From Phytohabitans rumicis (GTDB lineage Bacteria; Actinomycetota; Actinomycetes; Mycobacteriales; Micromonosporaceae), in the NCBI RefSeq assembly GCF_011764445.1, contig NZ_BLPG01000001.1:3968001-4032000 (forward strand): 64,000 nt of DNA. The letters are read 5' to 3'. The notes below the pieces were generated by a model. That model worked only from the letters and a program-made list of their open reading frames with translations. It was not told the DNA's origin and made no database searches. This document shows, piece after piece, positions 18,392 through 26,444 of the stretch (positions are counted from its first letter, which is position 1; each line of letters starts with the position of its first letter). A program made the position numbers and the translations under genes.

Positions 18392-18757
18392 CTAGGCTCG
18401 GTGCTCGCGTAGGTCGGTCACCTCGTGGGCCGGTGCCCAGCCCTGGTAGACCCCGAAGTCGAACTCCTCCAGCCCCAGCGCGTTGGCCACCGGCCAGCGA
18501 CCGCCGGTGTACTCCACCCGCAGCCAGGCGTCGTGCTCGGCCAGCACGATGAACGGCTCACCCTTCCAGGTGCAGGTCGTGCGGACGTACGCGACGTCTT
18601 CGGGCTCCCCGACGGACAGGATGCGCACGAACCGTCCCGGCCGTACCTCCTCGAACCCGTCGCCCGCCTCCGGCTGGTAGATACGGACGCCGTCGCCGTC
18701 CGGGCTGGCCTCGTACTCCCGGCCGCGCCACCGCGCGACATAGCCGTCCCGCATCAT
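18392..18757 (-). CDS. hypothetical protein at the end of the type VII cassette
   Basis: A 121-residue acidic protein with several aromatic residues (REYEASPDGDGVRIYQPE, WLRVEYTGGRW) and no signal peptide or membrane segment; a small beta-rich domain is likely. Its ATG overlaps the stop of the SseB-like gene by 4 bp (18754-18757), so it is co-translated with it. I recognise no family; role in secretion is inferred from position only. Confidence 0.75.
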   Translation of the reverse strand: MMRDGYVARWRGREYEASPDGDGVRIYQPEAGDGFEEVRPGRFVRILSVGEPEDVAYVRTTCTWKGEPFIVLAEHDAWLRVEYTGGRWPVANALGLEEFDFGVYQGWAPAHEVTDLREHRA

Positions 18758-20922
18758 TCGTCACCGACCTTGCGCCAGGTCGGCGCGTCCGCGTCGAGCA
18801 GCGCGACCAGCTTTTCCGTGCCGTCGGAGGAGATCCGCCACAGCTGGGCGCCGTGCGGCAGGCGGGCACTGTCCACCTTGAACTCCGCGATGACGTCGCC
18901 GCTGTCGCCGGGCGCGAAACCGTTGCCACGGAACGGCGCCCGCTCGATGACCCAACCCTCCATCGCGCGCATCGCGGCCTCGTTCTGCCCGCCGTACGGG
19001 ATGCGGTAGAGGCTCGGCCGGTACGCCGGCCAGCGCAGCACGTAGATCTCGTCGGCGTCCCGCATGAACGGCGAGCCGGCGTAGACCAAGCCCAGGGCCG
19101 CGTGCAGCTTCGCCGGCGTGGTGAGGTGTGCGACCTCGTTGGCGCGGTGCACGAAGCCGGAGACCCGCTCGTACCCCCGCTCCAGGTAGTAGCTGACCTG
19201 GCTGGGCGCGACCGCCTTCTGCATCAGCGTCGGCTGGCCCGGATCGTGGCCGGTGGTGGCCTTCGTCGGGCGCGCCATCGGAGCCGGCTCGGGCTGAGTG
19301 TCGGCCTCGGCGCCCAGCCCCACCTCGGCCGCCCAGCTCGCCAACGCCAGGATCTGCGCGCCCGGCAGCTTCGCGCCGACCGGGGTGCTCGGGTTGACCG
19401 CGAACGACCACGTCGGATCCGGCCACGCCTTGATCAGCTGCATGAACTTGACGTCGATGGTGTCGATCACCTCGCCCAGGTGATCACGGAGCCGCTCCAT
19501 CGACGTGAACACCACCACGTACGGCTCGCCGTCGATCGTCTCGGTGAGCCACGCGAAGCCGGGATCCCCGGGGCGCGTGCCGTCGGCCGACACGGGCGAG
19601 ACCGGCAGCAGGACCTTGGCCAGCAGCAACGTGGACAGGAACGCGTCGGTGCTCCCGCCACCGGCGGCCGCGATCAGGTCCTTCTCCACGTCGTTCGCGG
19701 GCGTGAAGTCGATCGGCGGCGGGGGCGGGGCGGGCGCGGGCTCCGGCTGGCGCCGTACCGGCTCGGGGGGCAGCGGCGACGCGTACGGCTGCGGAGGCGG
19801 CGCGATGACGGTCGGCTCCTGCTCGACCACCCGCCCCGGCACGACCGGCGGCGGTGGCGCGCTGTACGCGGCCGGGACCACCGGCTCTCGGGGCCCGGCG
19901 GGGCGCTCCGCCACCGTGGCGCCACCACCGTTGGCGGCCGGCGCGCTGAGGTTGGCGCCGATCGGGCCGAGCGGAATGCCCGGCGAGGCCCCGGCCACCC
20001 GGCGCGGCAGGCCGGTCTCCCTGGCTGGCGGTTGGTCTTCGTGGCCTTCCCGAGCGGGGATGCGGGTGGGCAGCTGGCCCTCGTGGGCCTCGTGGGCCGG
20101 GGCCTGGCTCGCCCGGCTGGGCAGCTGAGCCTCGTAGGCCGGAGCGGCCTCGTAGGCCGGGGCCTGACCTCCCGTGGTCGGCATGTGGCCCTCGGCCTCG
20201 TAGTCCGGGGCCTGGCCCGCTCGGCTGGGCAGCTGAGCCTCGTAGGCCGGGGCCTGGGCCCCTCGGGTCGGCAGCTGGCCCTCGTAGGCCGGAGCGGCCT
20301 CGTAGGCCGGGGCCTGGTCGGGGAGGGGCGGCCGGGCGGCGGCGGCCGGCAGGTTCGTCGGAGCAGGGCTGGTCGGTGCTGGGCTGGTCGGCGCGGGGCT
20401 GGTCGGCGCGGGGCTGGTCGGCGCGGTGCCCGGCGGCGAGATCCGCCCAGGTACGACGGCCGTGGCGCGGGCCCGGGCGGCGGTCTCCGCACGCTCGAGG
20501 CGGGCGCGGGCGGCGATGGACCGCCCCGGCAGCCGCACGTCACCGCGGGCGAGCTGGGTCACAAACCACGCCGGCAGGTAACCCTCGATCGGCAGGCCCG
20601 GGTTGATCGCCAGCCACCACTCAAGGTTGGGCCAGGCAGCGGCAAGCTCCTGGTACGTCATCCGGCGGGCCGAGCCGGCGTTTTCCGCGAGACACGCCTG
20701 CAGCGCGACGCCAGATGTGAACGCGAGCACGTGCGTACGCCCACTGGTGGTCCAGGTGCCCCAGCCCACCTCGGCACGGCCCGAGATCGAATCGGCCGAA
20801 ACCGGGAGCAACAACTCGGCCTTCGACAGGATCCGGAAGTATTGCTCCTGGTCACCAGCGCGCAGCGCGTCTCGCATGGCAGCCTCGGCCTCGGTGGCCG
20901 GCTCCCATTCGGTCACGGCCAC
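18754..20922 (-). CDS. large double SseB-domain protein with proline-rich repeats
   Basis: A 722-residue cytoplasmic protein. SseB-like domains are at about residues 10-125 (AELLLPVSADSISG) and 405-535 (KVLLPVSPVSADGT); these domains occur beside type VII secretion genes in actinobacteria. The linker is low-complexity: PTSPA repeated four times (167-190), then repeats of QAPAYEA and QLP(T/S)R (203-288), then a Pro-rich stretch with runs of PPPP. The C-terminal 160 residues (from VSYYLERGYERVSGF) form a further domain that I cannot assign. No membrane helix. It lies directly downstream of two WXG100 genes on the same strand, and its stop overlaps the next gene. Likely an ESX-associated accessory protein. 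Confidence 0.75.
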   Translation of the reverse strand: MAVTEWEPATEAEAAMRDALRAGDQEQYFRILSKAELLLPVSADSISGRAEVGWGTWTTSGRTHVLAFTSGVALQACLAENAGSARRMTYQELAAAWPNLEWWLAINPGLPIEGYLPAWFVTQLARGDVRLPGRSIAARARLERAETAARARATAVVPGRISPPGTAPTSPAPTSPAPTSPAPTSPAPTNLPAAAARPPLPDQAPAYEAAPAYEGQLPTRGAQAPAYEAQLPSRAGQAPDYEAEGHMPTTGGQAPAYEAAPAYEAQLPSRASQAPAHEAHEGQLPTRIPAREGHEDQPPARETGLPRRVAGASPGIPLGPIGANLSAPAANGGGATVAERPAGPREPVVPAAYSAPPPPVVPGRVVEQEPTVIAPPPQPYASPLPPEPVRRQPEPAPAPPPPPIDFTPANDVEKDLIAAAGGGSTDAFLSTLLLAKVLLPVSPVSADGTRPGDPGFAWLTETIDGEPYVVVFTSMERLRDHLGEVIDTIDVKFMQLIKAWPDPTWSFAVNPSTPVGAKLPGAQILALASWAAEVGLGAEADTQPEPAPMARPTKATTGHDPGQPTLMQKAVAPSQVSYYLERGYERVSGFVHRANEVAHLTTPAKLHAALGLVYAGSPFMRDADEIYVLRWPAYRPSLYRIPYGGQNEAAMRAMEGWVIERAPFRGNGFAPGDSGDVIAEFKVDSARLPHGAQLWRISSDGTEKLVALLDADAPTWRKVGDE
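20061..20424 (-). repeat. in-gene tandem repeats coding PTSPA and QAPAYEA/QLPTR units
   Basis: Within the SseB-like gene, residues 167-190 are four PTSPA units (about 20355-20424), and residues 203-288 are irregular repeats of QAPAYEA, APAYE and QLP(T/S)R (about 20061-20318). Copies differ slightly, suggesting recombination-driven change in length. Confidence 0.8.
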
Positions 20923-21060
20923 CTCCCTTCCACCGAACGGGCCACATGCATCGCGTACAACCTACAAGGTAAGAGCAAGATCACAATGGCCGGCTTGTAT
21001 CGGTCTCGCAGTATGGCGCACAGCACGGTGGCAATTCCCCCACAAAGGGAGGTCTCCACC

Positions 21061-21121
21061 CGTGGGTGGAACACCAGTGCTGTTAACCGGCCCACATAGC
21101 AGCACTGACGTTCCACCCACG
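21061..21121. repeat. 22-bp inverted repeat forming a large hairpin
   Basis: CGTGGGTGGAACACCAGTGCTG (21061-21082) pairs with 21100-21121 with two mismatches; the loop is 17 bases. It may be a terminator, an operator, or the remains of a small mobile element. I did not see a second copy in the window. Confidence 0.7.
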
Positions 21122-21248
21122 AGGTCGACCCGCTCTCGCGGGCGGAGCGCAGCACTGCGTCCCGGTGGTACCCGGCGTTGCGAGCCAAGCCCGCCGCCGG
21201 GGACGCCACCACAGCGCCGCGACCGCGCCGGAGCCGCGCCGGGGCCGC

Positions 21249-21331
21249 GTCGATCAAGGACTTTTGCGTCGATCAAGGGCAAACGGCCGTGGATTGGAGA
21301 TCCAAGCACGACCATATGCCCTTGATCGACG
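21249..21331. repeat. palindromic repeat family PR1, copy B
   Basis: The left arm (21266-21291, GCGTCGATCAAGGGCAAACG then GCCGTG) pairs with the right arm (21307-21331) with a few mismatches; the loop contains a small nested palindrome (TTGGAGATCCAA). An upstream half-copy, GTCGATCAAGGACTT, is at 21249. It lies just 3' of the first WXG100 gene. Confidence 0.88.
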
Positions 21332-21383
21332 GGCGAGGGGCGGGGCGGGTCCGGGCCGGCGACAGCGAGCCGGGCGCGCGGGG

Positions 21384-21674
21384 TTAGAAGCGGGAGGCGG
21401 CGCGGTGTTCGGTGGCGGTGTAGTCGGCGGCGCTCTCCTCCATCGCGATCTTGATCTCGCGCAGGACGGCCTGGAGGTCGCGGGACGCTTGGCGCCACTG
21501 GGCTTGGCGGGCGTCGTACGCCTGCCGGGCCTCGCCCTCCCACGTCGCGACCATCGGGGCGGCGTCGCGCTCCAGTTGCCCGAGGTGCGTGTCGAGCGCG
21601 CTCAGCGCCCGTTGGATGTCGGCGCTGGCCTGGTGCAGAGCCGCGAAGTTGACGACCAGCCGGCTGTCGCTCAT
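21384..21674 (-). CDS. WXG100 family type VII secretion target
   Basis: A 96-residue, all-helical protein without a signal peptide. The hallmark turn is WEG (W45-E-G47), between two helices of about 40 residues. WXG100 proteins are exported as helical dimers by the ESX/type VII system. The ATG at 21674 lies 10 bp after the stop of a second WXG100 gene, so the two probably form the exported heterodimer. No YxxxD/E is obvious at the very C-terminus (ASRF); TATEHRAASRF ends the protein. Confidence 0.88.
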   Translation of the reverse strand: MSDSRLVVNFAALHQASADIQRALSALDTHLGQLERDAAPMVATWEGEARQAYDARQAQWRQASRDLQAVLREIKIAMEESAADYTATEHRAASRF

Positions 21675-21684
21675 GGGCCCTCCT

Positions 21685-22002
21685 CTACAGCGGCAGGGTG
21701 ATGCCGCCGCCGGTCGCGGCGACCCGGCTGGCCGCCTGGCTGTCGGTCGCCTCGTAGCCGCGGCCGGCCGTACGGATCGCGGCGGCGGTCTCGGCCAGGC
21801 TCTGCTGGATCCCCGCCTGGTCGCGCACCCACTGCGACTTGACCTGCTCGAACGACCGCCCGCCCGCACCCTGCCAGGCGCTGCGCAGCACTTCCAGCTC
21901 GGCCATGAGGCCCTTGAGCATGGCCTCCAGCTCGCGGTTGACCTCGTCGAACTTCGCCGCGGTCCGCTCCAGCACCGCGGCCTCAGCCTGGGTCTGCTCC
22001 AC
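21685..22002 (-). CDS. WXG100 family protein, partner of the downstream paralogue
   Basis: A 105-residue helical protein with WQG (W43-Q-G45) at the inter-helix turn. The C-terminal extension ATGGGITLPL follows YEATDSQAASRV, similar to the YTATEHRAASRF of its partner, which suggests gene duplication. GTG start at 22002; the upstream gap to eccB is 55 bp. An export substrate or half of a dimer with the 96-residue protein. Confidence 0.87.
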   Translation of the reverse strand: MEQTQAEAAVLERTAAKFDEVNRELEAMLKGLMAELEVLRSAWQGAGGRSFEQVKSQWVRDQAGIQQSLAETAAAIRTAGRGYEATDSQAASRVAATGGGITLPL

Positions 22003-22057
22003 GCAGCAGACCGTAGCCCCCAAGCGACATAGATCGATACCCCTGTGGATAACCCCG

Positions 22058-23284
22058 CTACGCCGGCGAGCGGGCCGCCGAGGGGTCGAGTGTGGCGCCC
22101 GCGGGGACCAGTTCCAGCACCGCGCGCGGCACCCGCAGCGGCCGCACGTCCGCGTACCCGAGAAGAGCCGGCACCTCGCGGTCGGACATGGCGTGCCGCC
22201 GCCCGCGGTCGGTGACGATGTGGACAGCGCCGGCCTCGACGAGCGCGGCGCGGCCGGGCTCGACGGTGACGCCGGCGCGCGGCACGGTCGCCTCGACGCG
22301 CACCTCGGCCACGCCGGAATCGTCGCGCACCTCGCCGCAGACCGGGCCGGCCGCGGCCAGCACCGGGGTGGTCGCCGGCAGCCCGGCCGGGAAGGGCGAA
22401 GCCACCTTGGGCCGGTCGGCGAAGGCGCCCTGGGACAGCGGCGTCGGCGCCGCCTGGTCGAGGTCGGTGAGCAGCAGGTCGGCCTGCACCTGGGTGATCG
22501 GGGCGAGGCCACCGTCGACCGCGACCGCGTACTGGCGGCCGCCGCCCTGGCTCGCCACGACGAAGACCTCGCCAACCGGGCCCGCGACGCGCGCCAGGTC
22601 GGGCCCGGCCGGCAGCGCGTCGAGCAGCGCGGCCGCGACCGGGAGCGGCCGTTCGCCGGTCCAGCCCAGCGCGGCGAGCACGAGGTCGCGGTCGCGCAGC
22701 AGGTGCCGCCGGGCCTGCCAGATCAGGTGCAGCGCACCCTCCGGATGCCGCGCCAGCACCGCGCGGTCGGCCAGCGCGGCGCCGGTCGCGCGAGCGCCGA
22801 CCAGCACCGCCCAGCGAGCGTCCGATGTGGAACAAACCTGCCAGGCCGCCGTGGTCAGCCGCCGCGCGTCCGGCAAGGCATCGGGCGCGTCAGCAATCCC
22901 CAGGGGTACGCCGCGCGGCTCACCTTCGATCGAGCGACCCGACACCAGCACGGTCTGCGCGCCCGGCCCGACGATGAGCAGAGCCGACACATGGTTGGGC
23001 ACCGGATGCAGCGCGCCGTCGCGGTAGACGTACCGGGCGCCGGACTCCTTCTCGACGAGCACCGACCGGCCGTCGCGCCAGTCCGGAGTGCCGGCACCCG
23101 CGACGGTGCCGTAGATGGCCGCCCCACCGATGCCGATCGCGGCGACCACGACGCTGGCCAGCGCCGCCCCCGCCGCCCGGCGAAACGGTGACCGGCCGGG
23201 GTCCGCGTCGCGCATCACCAGGGCGGCCACGACCCGCTGCACCATGAACTGGTACGAGTGCAACTGGTCCTGCCGGGACGACAT
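22058..23284 (-). CDS. eccB: type VII secretion core protein EccB
   Basis: A 408-residue membrane protein. It has the EccB N-terminus MSSRQDQLHSYQFMVQRVVAALVMRD, one transmembrane helix (about residues 40-60) and a long extracytoplasmic domain with two cysteines (QVCSTSDARW and GPVCGEVRDD) that usually form a disulfide. EccB is one of the conserved membrane components with EccC, EccD and EccE. None of these, nor a mycosin, lies in the window, and the gene upstream is on the other strand. First gene of the esx cassette. Confidence 0.9.
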   Translation of the reverse strand: MSSRQDQLHSYQFMVQRVVAALVMRDADPGRSPFRRAAGAALASVVVAAIGIGGAAIYGTVAGAGTPDWRDGRSVLVEKESGARYVYRDGALHPVPNHVSALLIVGPGAQTVLVSGRSIEGEPRGVPLGIADAPDALPDARRLTTAAWQVCSTSDARWAVLVGARATGAALADRAVLARHPEGALHLIWQARRHLLRDRDLVLAALGWTGERPLPVAAALLDALPAGPDLARVAGPVGEVFVVASQGGGRQYAVAVDGGLAPITQVQADLLLTDLDQAAPTPLSQGAFADRPKVASPFPAGLPATTPVLAAAGPVCGEVRDDSGVAEVRVEATVPRAGVTVEPGRAALVEAGAVHIVTDRGRRHAMSDREVPALLGYADVRPLRVPRAVLELVPAGATLDPSAARSPA

Positions 23285-23323
23285 TGACCGGAGGCTACTC
23301 GTCATCCCCTAAGATCGCCGGCC

Positions 23324-23701
23324 ATGGGACTCCTCATCCGGCTCGCCATCAGCGCCCTCGCGTTGTGGATCGCCACGATCCTCATCCCCGGCATCACACT
23401 GTCTACCGACTCGGTCCCGAAGGCGATCGTCACGCTGGTGATCGTCGCGGTGATCTTCGGCCTGATCAACGCGTTCCTGCGACCGATCATCAAGACCGTG
23501 GGCTGCGCGTTCTACGTGTTCACCCTCGGCCTGGTCGCGATCGTCGTCAATGGGGCGCTCTTCCTGCTCACGAGCTGGATCGCCGGTGAGTTGGAGCTGC
23601 CGTTCCACGTCGACGACTTCTGGCCGAGCGCGGTGGTCGGCGCGCTGCTCGTCGGGATCGCGAGCTGGGTGCTCAACGCCCTCGTGGGAGACAAGGACTG
23701 A
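23324..23701 (+). CDS. phage holin family (YvlD-type) membrane protein
   Basis: A 125-residue protein with four transmembrane helices (about 2-20, 30-50, 58-80, 98-118). IPGITLSTDSVPKAIVTLVIVAVIFGLINAFLRPIIK is typical of the PF04020/YvlD family, small integral membrane proteins of unknown function that are not phage lysis proteins despite the name. Divergent from eccB with a 39-bp gap. Confidence 0.8.
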   Translation: MGLLIRLAISALALWIATILIPGITLSTDSVPKAIVTLVIVAVIFGLINAFLRPIIKTVGCAFYVFTLGLVAIVVNGALFLLTSWIAGELELPFHVDDFWPSAVVGALLVGIASWVLNALVGDKD

Positions 23702-23760
23702 CCACAACCTGAGAATTGGCCGCCATGCCCGGCCGGGTCGCGGGCTACCGTCGGGCAGTG

Positions 23761-24195
23761 GTGACGATCAAGCGCGAAGACGGGTACGTGCTGTCCAGCG
23801 ACCCGGAGCGGGTCGACGTCGACCTTGTCCACCGCTGGTTGTCGACCGACGCGTACTGGGCCGTCGGGCGGCCCCGCGAGGTGTTGTCGCGGGCGATCGC
23901 GGGTTCGCTGGTGTTCGGCGTCTACCGGCCGGACGGCGGCGTACAGGTCGCGTTCGCCCGCGTGGTGACCGACCGGGCGACGTTCGCGTACCTCTGCGAC
24001 GTGTACGTCGACCGGGCCGAGCGCGGGCGCGGGCTGGGCACCTGGATGGCCGGGGCGATCCGCGACGACCTGGCGGAGCGGGGCGTACGCCGGATCATGC
24101 TCGCGACCGCCGACGCCCACGGGGTGTACGCCAAGATCGGCTTCGTGGCGATCGCCGAGCCGGACCGGTTGATGGAGCTGTACCCCCGTGGGTGA
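23761..24195 (+). CDS. GNAT family N-acetyltransferase
   Basis: A 144-residue protein of the GNAT fold. The acetyl-CoA loop is ERGRGLGTWMAGAI (R/Q-x-x-G-x-G/A), preceded by the strand FAYLCDVYVD and followed by RRIMLATADAHGVYAKIGF, a pattern of the YjdJ/aminoalkyl-type GNATs. I used the GTG at 23761 (VTIKREDGY); an upstream ATG at 23725 would add an unlikely Arg-rich leader. Overlaps rarD by 8 bp. Substrate unknown. Confidence 0.82.
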   Translation: MTIKREDGYVLSSDPERVDVDLVHRWLSTDAYWAVGRPREVLSRAIAGSLVFGVYRPDGGVQVAFARVVTDRATFAYLCDVYVDRAERGRGLGTWMAGAIRDDLAERGVRRIMLATADAHGVYAKIGFVAIAEPDRLMELYPRG

Positions 24196-25102
24196 GGTGC
24201 GCAAGGGCTACCTCTTCGGGCTCGCGGCGTACGGGATCTGGGGCTTCTTCCCGCTCTACATCCGGCTGCTGCGCCCGGCGGGCCCGGTGGAGATCCTGGC
24301 GCACCGGGTGGTGTGGTCGTGCGTGTTCGTGGCGCTGCTGCTGACCGGGCTGCGCAACTGGCGGTTCCTGCGCGAGCTGGCCCGCCACCCGGGAAAGCTC
24401 GCCGGCATCACGCTGGCCGCCTTGCTCATCGCGGTCAACTGGGGGATGTACATCTACGGCGTCAACTCCGAGCGGGTGGTGGAGACGGCGCTCGGCTACT
24501 TCATCACCCCGCTCGGCCTGGTGCTGCTGGGAGTGGTGGTGCTGCGGGAACGGCTGCGCCCGGCGCAGTGGGCCGCGGTCGGCATCGGCTCCGTGGCGGT
24601 GGCCGTGCTGACCATCGACTACGGGCGGCTGCCGTACATCGCGCTCAGCCTGGCGGTCAGCTTCGGGGGATACTCGCTGGTCAAGAAGCGGCTCGCGCTG
24701 CCCGCCGCCGAAGGGCTCTTCGTCGAGTCGGCGGTGCTGGCCCTGCCGGCGCTGGGCTACCTCGGCTGGCTGACGTGGGCGGGCGAGTCCACGTTCGGCG
24801 GCGTGTCGGCCGGGCACACCGCGCTCCTGGTGGTGGCCGGCGCGGCCACCGCGGTGCCGCTGCTGCTCTTCGCCGGCGCGGCCAACCGGATCCCGCTCTC
24901 CGGCGTCGGCATCCTCCAGTACCTCGCCCCGATCCTGCAGCTCGGCTGCGGCGTACTCATCTTCCACGAGCCGATGCCGCCGGCGCGGCTGGCCGGGTTC
25001 GTGCTGGTCTGGCTGGCGCTGGTGATCTTCACGGTGGACGGACTGCGGTCGGCGCGGGCGACCGCCCGGCAGCGCGAGCTACGGGACCTTGTACTCCAGT
25101 AG
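24188..25102 (+). CDS. rarD: EamA family transporter RarD
   Basis: A 304-residue membrane protein with about ten helices in two EamA repeats. The N-terminus GYLFGLAAYGIWGFFPLYI and the segment NWGMYIYGVNSERVVETALGYFITPL are characteristic of RarD (chloramphenicol-sensitive protein family). It exports or takes up an unknown metabolite. The start overlaps the GNAT gene by 8 bp, so the two are an operon. The 3' end overlaps the anti-sigma gene by 24 bp, tail to tail. Confidence 0.9.
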   Translation: MGEVRKGYLFGLAAYGIWGFFPLYIRLLRPAGPVEILAHRVVWSCVFVALLLTGLRNWRFLRELARHPGKLAGITLAALLIAVNWGMYIYGVNSERVVETALGYFITPLGLVLLGVVVLRERLRPAQWAAVGIGSVAVAVLTIDYGRLPYIALSLAVSFGGYSLVKKRLALPAAEGLFVESAVLALPALGYLGWLTWAGESTFGGVSAGHTALLVVAGAATAVPLLLFAGAANRIPLSGVGILQYLAPILQLGCGVLIFHEPMPPARLAGFVLVWLALVIFTVDGLRSARATARQRELRDLVLQ

Positions 25103-25765
25103 CGGGGTGCCGTCCTTCTTGGTCAGCGCGATCCGCTGGATCTCACCGACGGCGAAGCTGGTCATCCCGGTGAAGGAGACGTCGGCGCCGGGCGCGACGG
25201 CCCACGAGCCGATCTGCTCCTTGTCGCCCTCGGAGTCCCACGCGTAGAGCCGGTACGTGTACGTGTGGGTGTCGCTGTTCTTCACCGGGTACGAGCAGTG
25301 CATGGTGATCTCGGTGCCGTACTTCGTGGTCGTCAGCCCGATCTCCGCGGTCACCGGGACGCCGGAAGAGAGTGACTGCATCGATGCCAGCTCCACCCGT
25401 GGGGTCTGCACCCCGCCGCTGTCGCGCAGGATGCCGGCGCCCAGCCCGACGAAGAGCGACAGGCACGCCGCGGCCAGCACCGAGCCGCCGGTACGCCACC
25501 GGCGGGCGTTCCGCTCCCGGCGGCGGGAGTCGGAGACGGCAGCCAGCAAATCGGGCATCCGGGACTCGGCGGGCGGCGCCGACGCGATCTGCTCCAGCCC
25601 GGCCGGGTCCAGCCTCCCCAGGAGGCCCGGCAGGACGGCGACGTCGCCAACCGCCTCCCGGCACGCCTCGCACCCGGCCAGGTGGCGCTCGTAGGCCGCT
25701 CGGTCGGCGGGTGTGAGGGCGCCGAGGACGTAGGCACCGCTGTCGTACGCGTAGTCACATCTCAT
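25079..25765 (-). CDS. membrane-bound anti-sigma factor
   Basis: A 228-residue protein. The N-terminal anti-sigma zinc-binding motif is HLAGCEAC (HxxxCxxC) after GAYVLGALTPADRAAYER. A single transmembrane helix lies at about residues 93-113 (SVLAAACLSLFVGLGAGIL), and an extracytoplasmic domain of about 115 residues follows (ITMHCSYPVKNSDTHTYTYRLYAWD). Its ATG overlaps the sigma factor stop by 4 bp, the standard arrangement of a cognate pair. The outer domain would sense the signal that releases the sigma factor. Confidence 0.9.
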   Translation of the reverse strand: MRCDYAYDSGAYVLGALTPADRAAYERHLAGCEACREAVGDVAVLPGLLGRLDPAGLEQIASAPPAESRMPDLLAAVSDSRRRERNARRWRTGGSVLAAACLSLFVGLGAGILRDSGGVQTPRVELASMQSLSSGVPVTAEIGLTTTKYGTEITMHCSYPVKNSDTHTYTYRLYAWDSEGDKEQIGSWAVAPGADVSFTGMTSFAVGEIQRIALTKKDGTPLLEYKVP

Positions 25766-26277
25766 CTCGTCACCCCCATCTCCTCCAGAACAAGGCGCAA
25801 TGAGCGCAGGGCGTAGTGCGTGCGGGACTTCACGGTGCCCGGGGGCACGCCGAGCCGGGTCGATGCCTCGGCCACTGAGCGCCCCTCGTAGAAGCACTCC
25901 ACGAGCACCTCACGGTGCGACGGGGAGAGCCGTCCGAGGGCCTCGGCGACCGTCCATGCCTCGACCGCCCGGTCTGCCTCGTCCACCGCGGGCGGCGGCT
26001 CGGGCAGCTCGTCGGTGACGATCTCCCCGACCCGGGCGGAACGCCGCCGCCACGCGTCGATTGCCAGGTTTCGCGCGGTGGTAAACAACCAGGCCCGCAC
26101 CGAGCCACGTTGCGGATCCAGTGCCTCCGGATGCCGCCACGCGCGCAGCAGCGTTTCCTGCACTAGATCCTCGGCTCGCTGTCGGTCGCCCCCGGCTAGC
26201 CGTAAGGCGTGAGCGAAAAGCGCGTCGCCGTGCTCGTTCTGCAACGCGCGCAGCAACTGCGCATCCTGGTCGGTCAA
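25762..26277 (-). CDS. ECF RNA polymerase sigma factor
   Basis: A 171-residue group IV sigma factor. Region 2 is visible as DRQRAEDLVQETLLRAWRHP and VRAWLFTTARNLAIDAWRRR, region 4 as LSPSHREVLVECFYEGRSVAEASTRLGVPPGTVKSRTHYALRSLR. There is no C-terminal extension. It resembles SigK/SigL-type factors paired with a zinc anti-sigma. It is divergent from phoX and the 167-bp gap holds a PHO box, so phosphate limitation may also affect this gene; that is inference. Confidence 0.92.
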   Translation of the reverse strand: MTDQDAQLLRALQNEHGDALFAHALRLAGGDRQRAEDLVQETLLRAWRHPEALDPQRGSVRAWLFTTARNLAIDAWRRRSARVGEIVTDELPEPPPAVDEADRAVEAWTVAEALGRLSPSHREVLVECFYEGRSVAEASTRLGVPPGTVKSRTHYALRSLRLVLEEMGVTR

Positions 26278-26341
26278 TCCACCCCGCGCCTCCCTTCGCC
26301 CAGTCTTACGCAGGGCGTTGCCAAGTGGTTCATTCGGCGAC

Positions 26342-26363
26342 GTTCATCTTCCGTTCACCAAGC
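26342..26363 (+). promoter_or_regulatory. PHO box (PhoP binding site) upstream of phoX
   Basis: Two direct repeat units exactly 11 bp apart: GTTCATCTTCC (26342-26352) and GTTCACCAAGC (26353-26363). Both match the Streptomyces-type PhoP direct repeat consensus GTTCACC plus four bases. A further GTTCATT at 26328 is out of phase (14 bp). The site is about 80 bp upstream of the phoX ATG. Confidence 0.8.
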
Positions 26364-26444
26364 GGCTCAGCAGCGCTCACGGCCTCCTTTTACCGTCCGG
26401 CAAGCGCGCCATGCGCGCATCTACCAGCGAGGAGGCTCTTCTCC

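Larger units (their letters stand above)
20923..21383. other. 461-bp non-coding stretch between SseB-like and WXG100 genes
   Basis: No supported gene. It contains a large imperfect hairpin (21061-21121) and copy B of repeat PR1 (21249-21331). These hairpins may separate transcription of the esx pair from the SseB-like gene. Confidence 0.6.

Noticed and set aside
23324-23701. A prophage, suggested by the holin family name.
   Set aside because: The protein is of the YvlD-type family, which is chromosomal, and no other phage gene is near.
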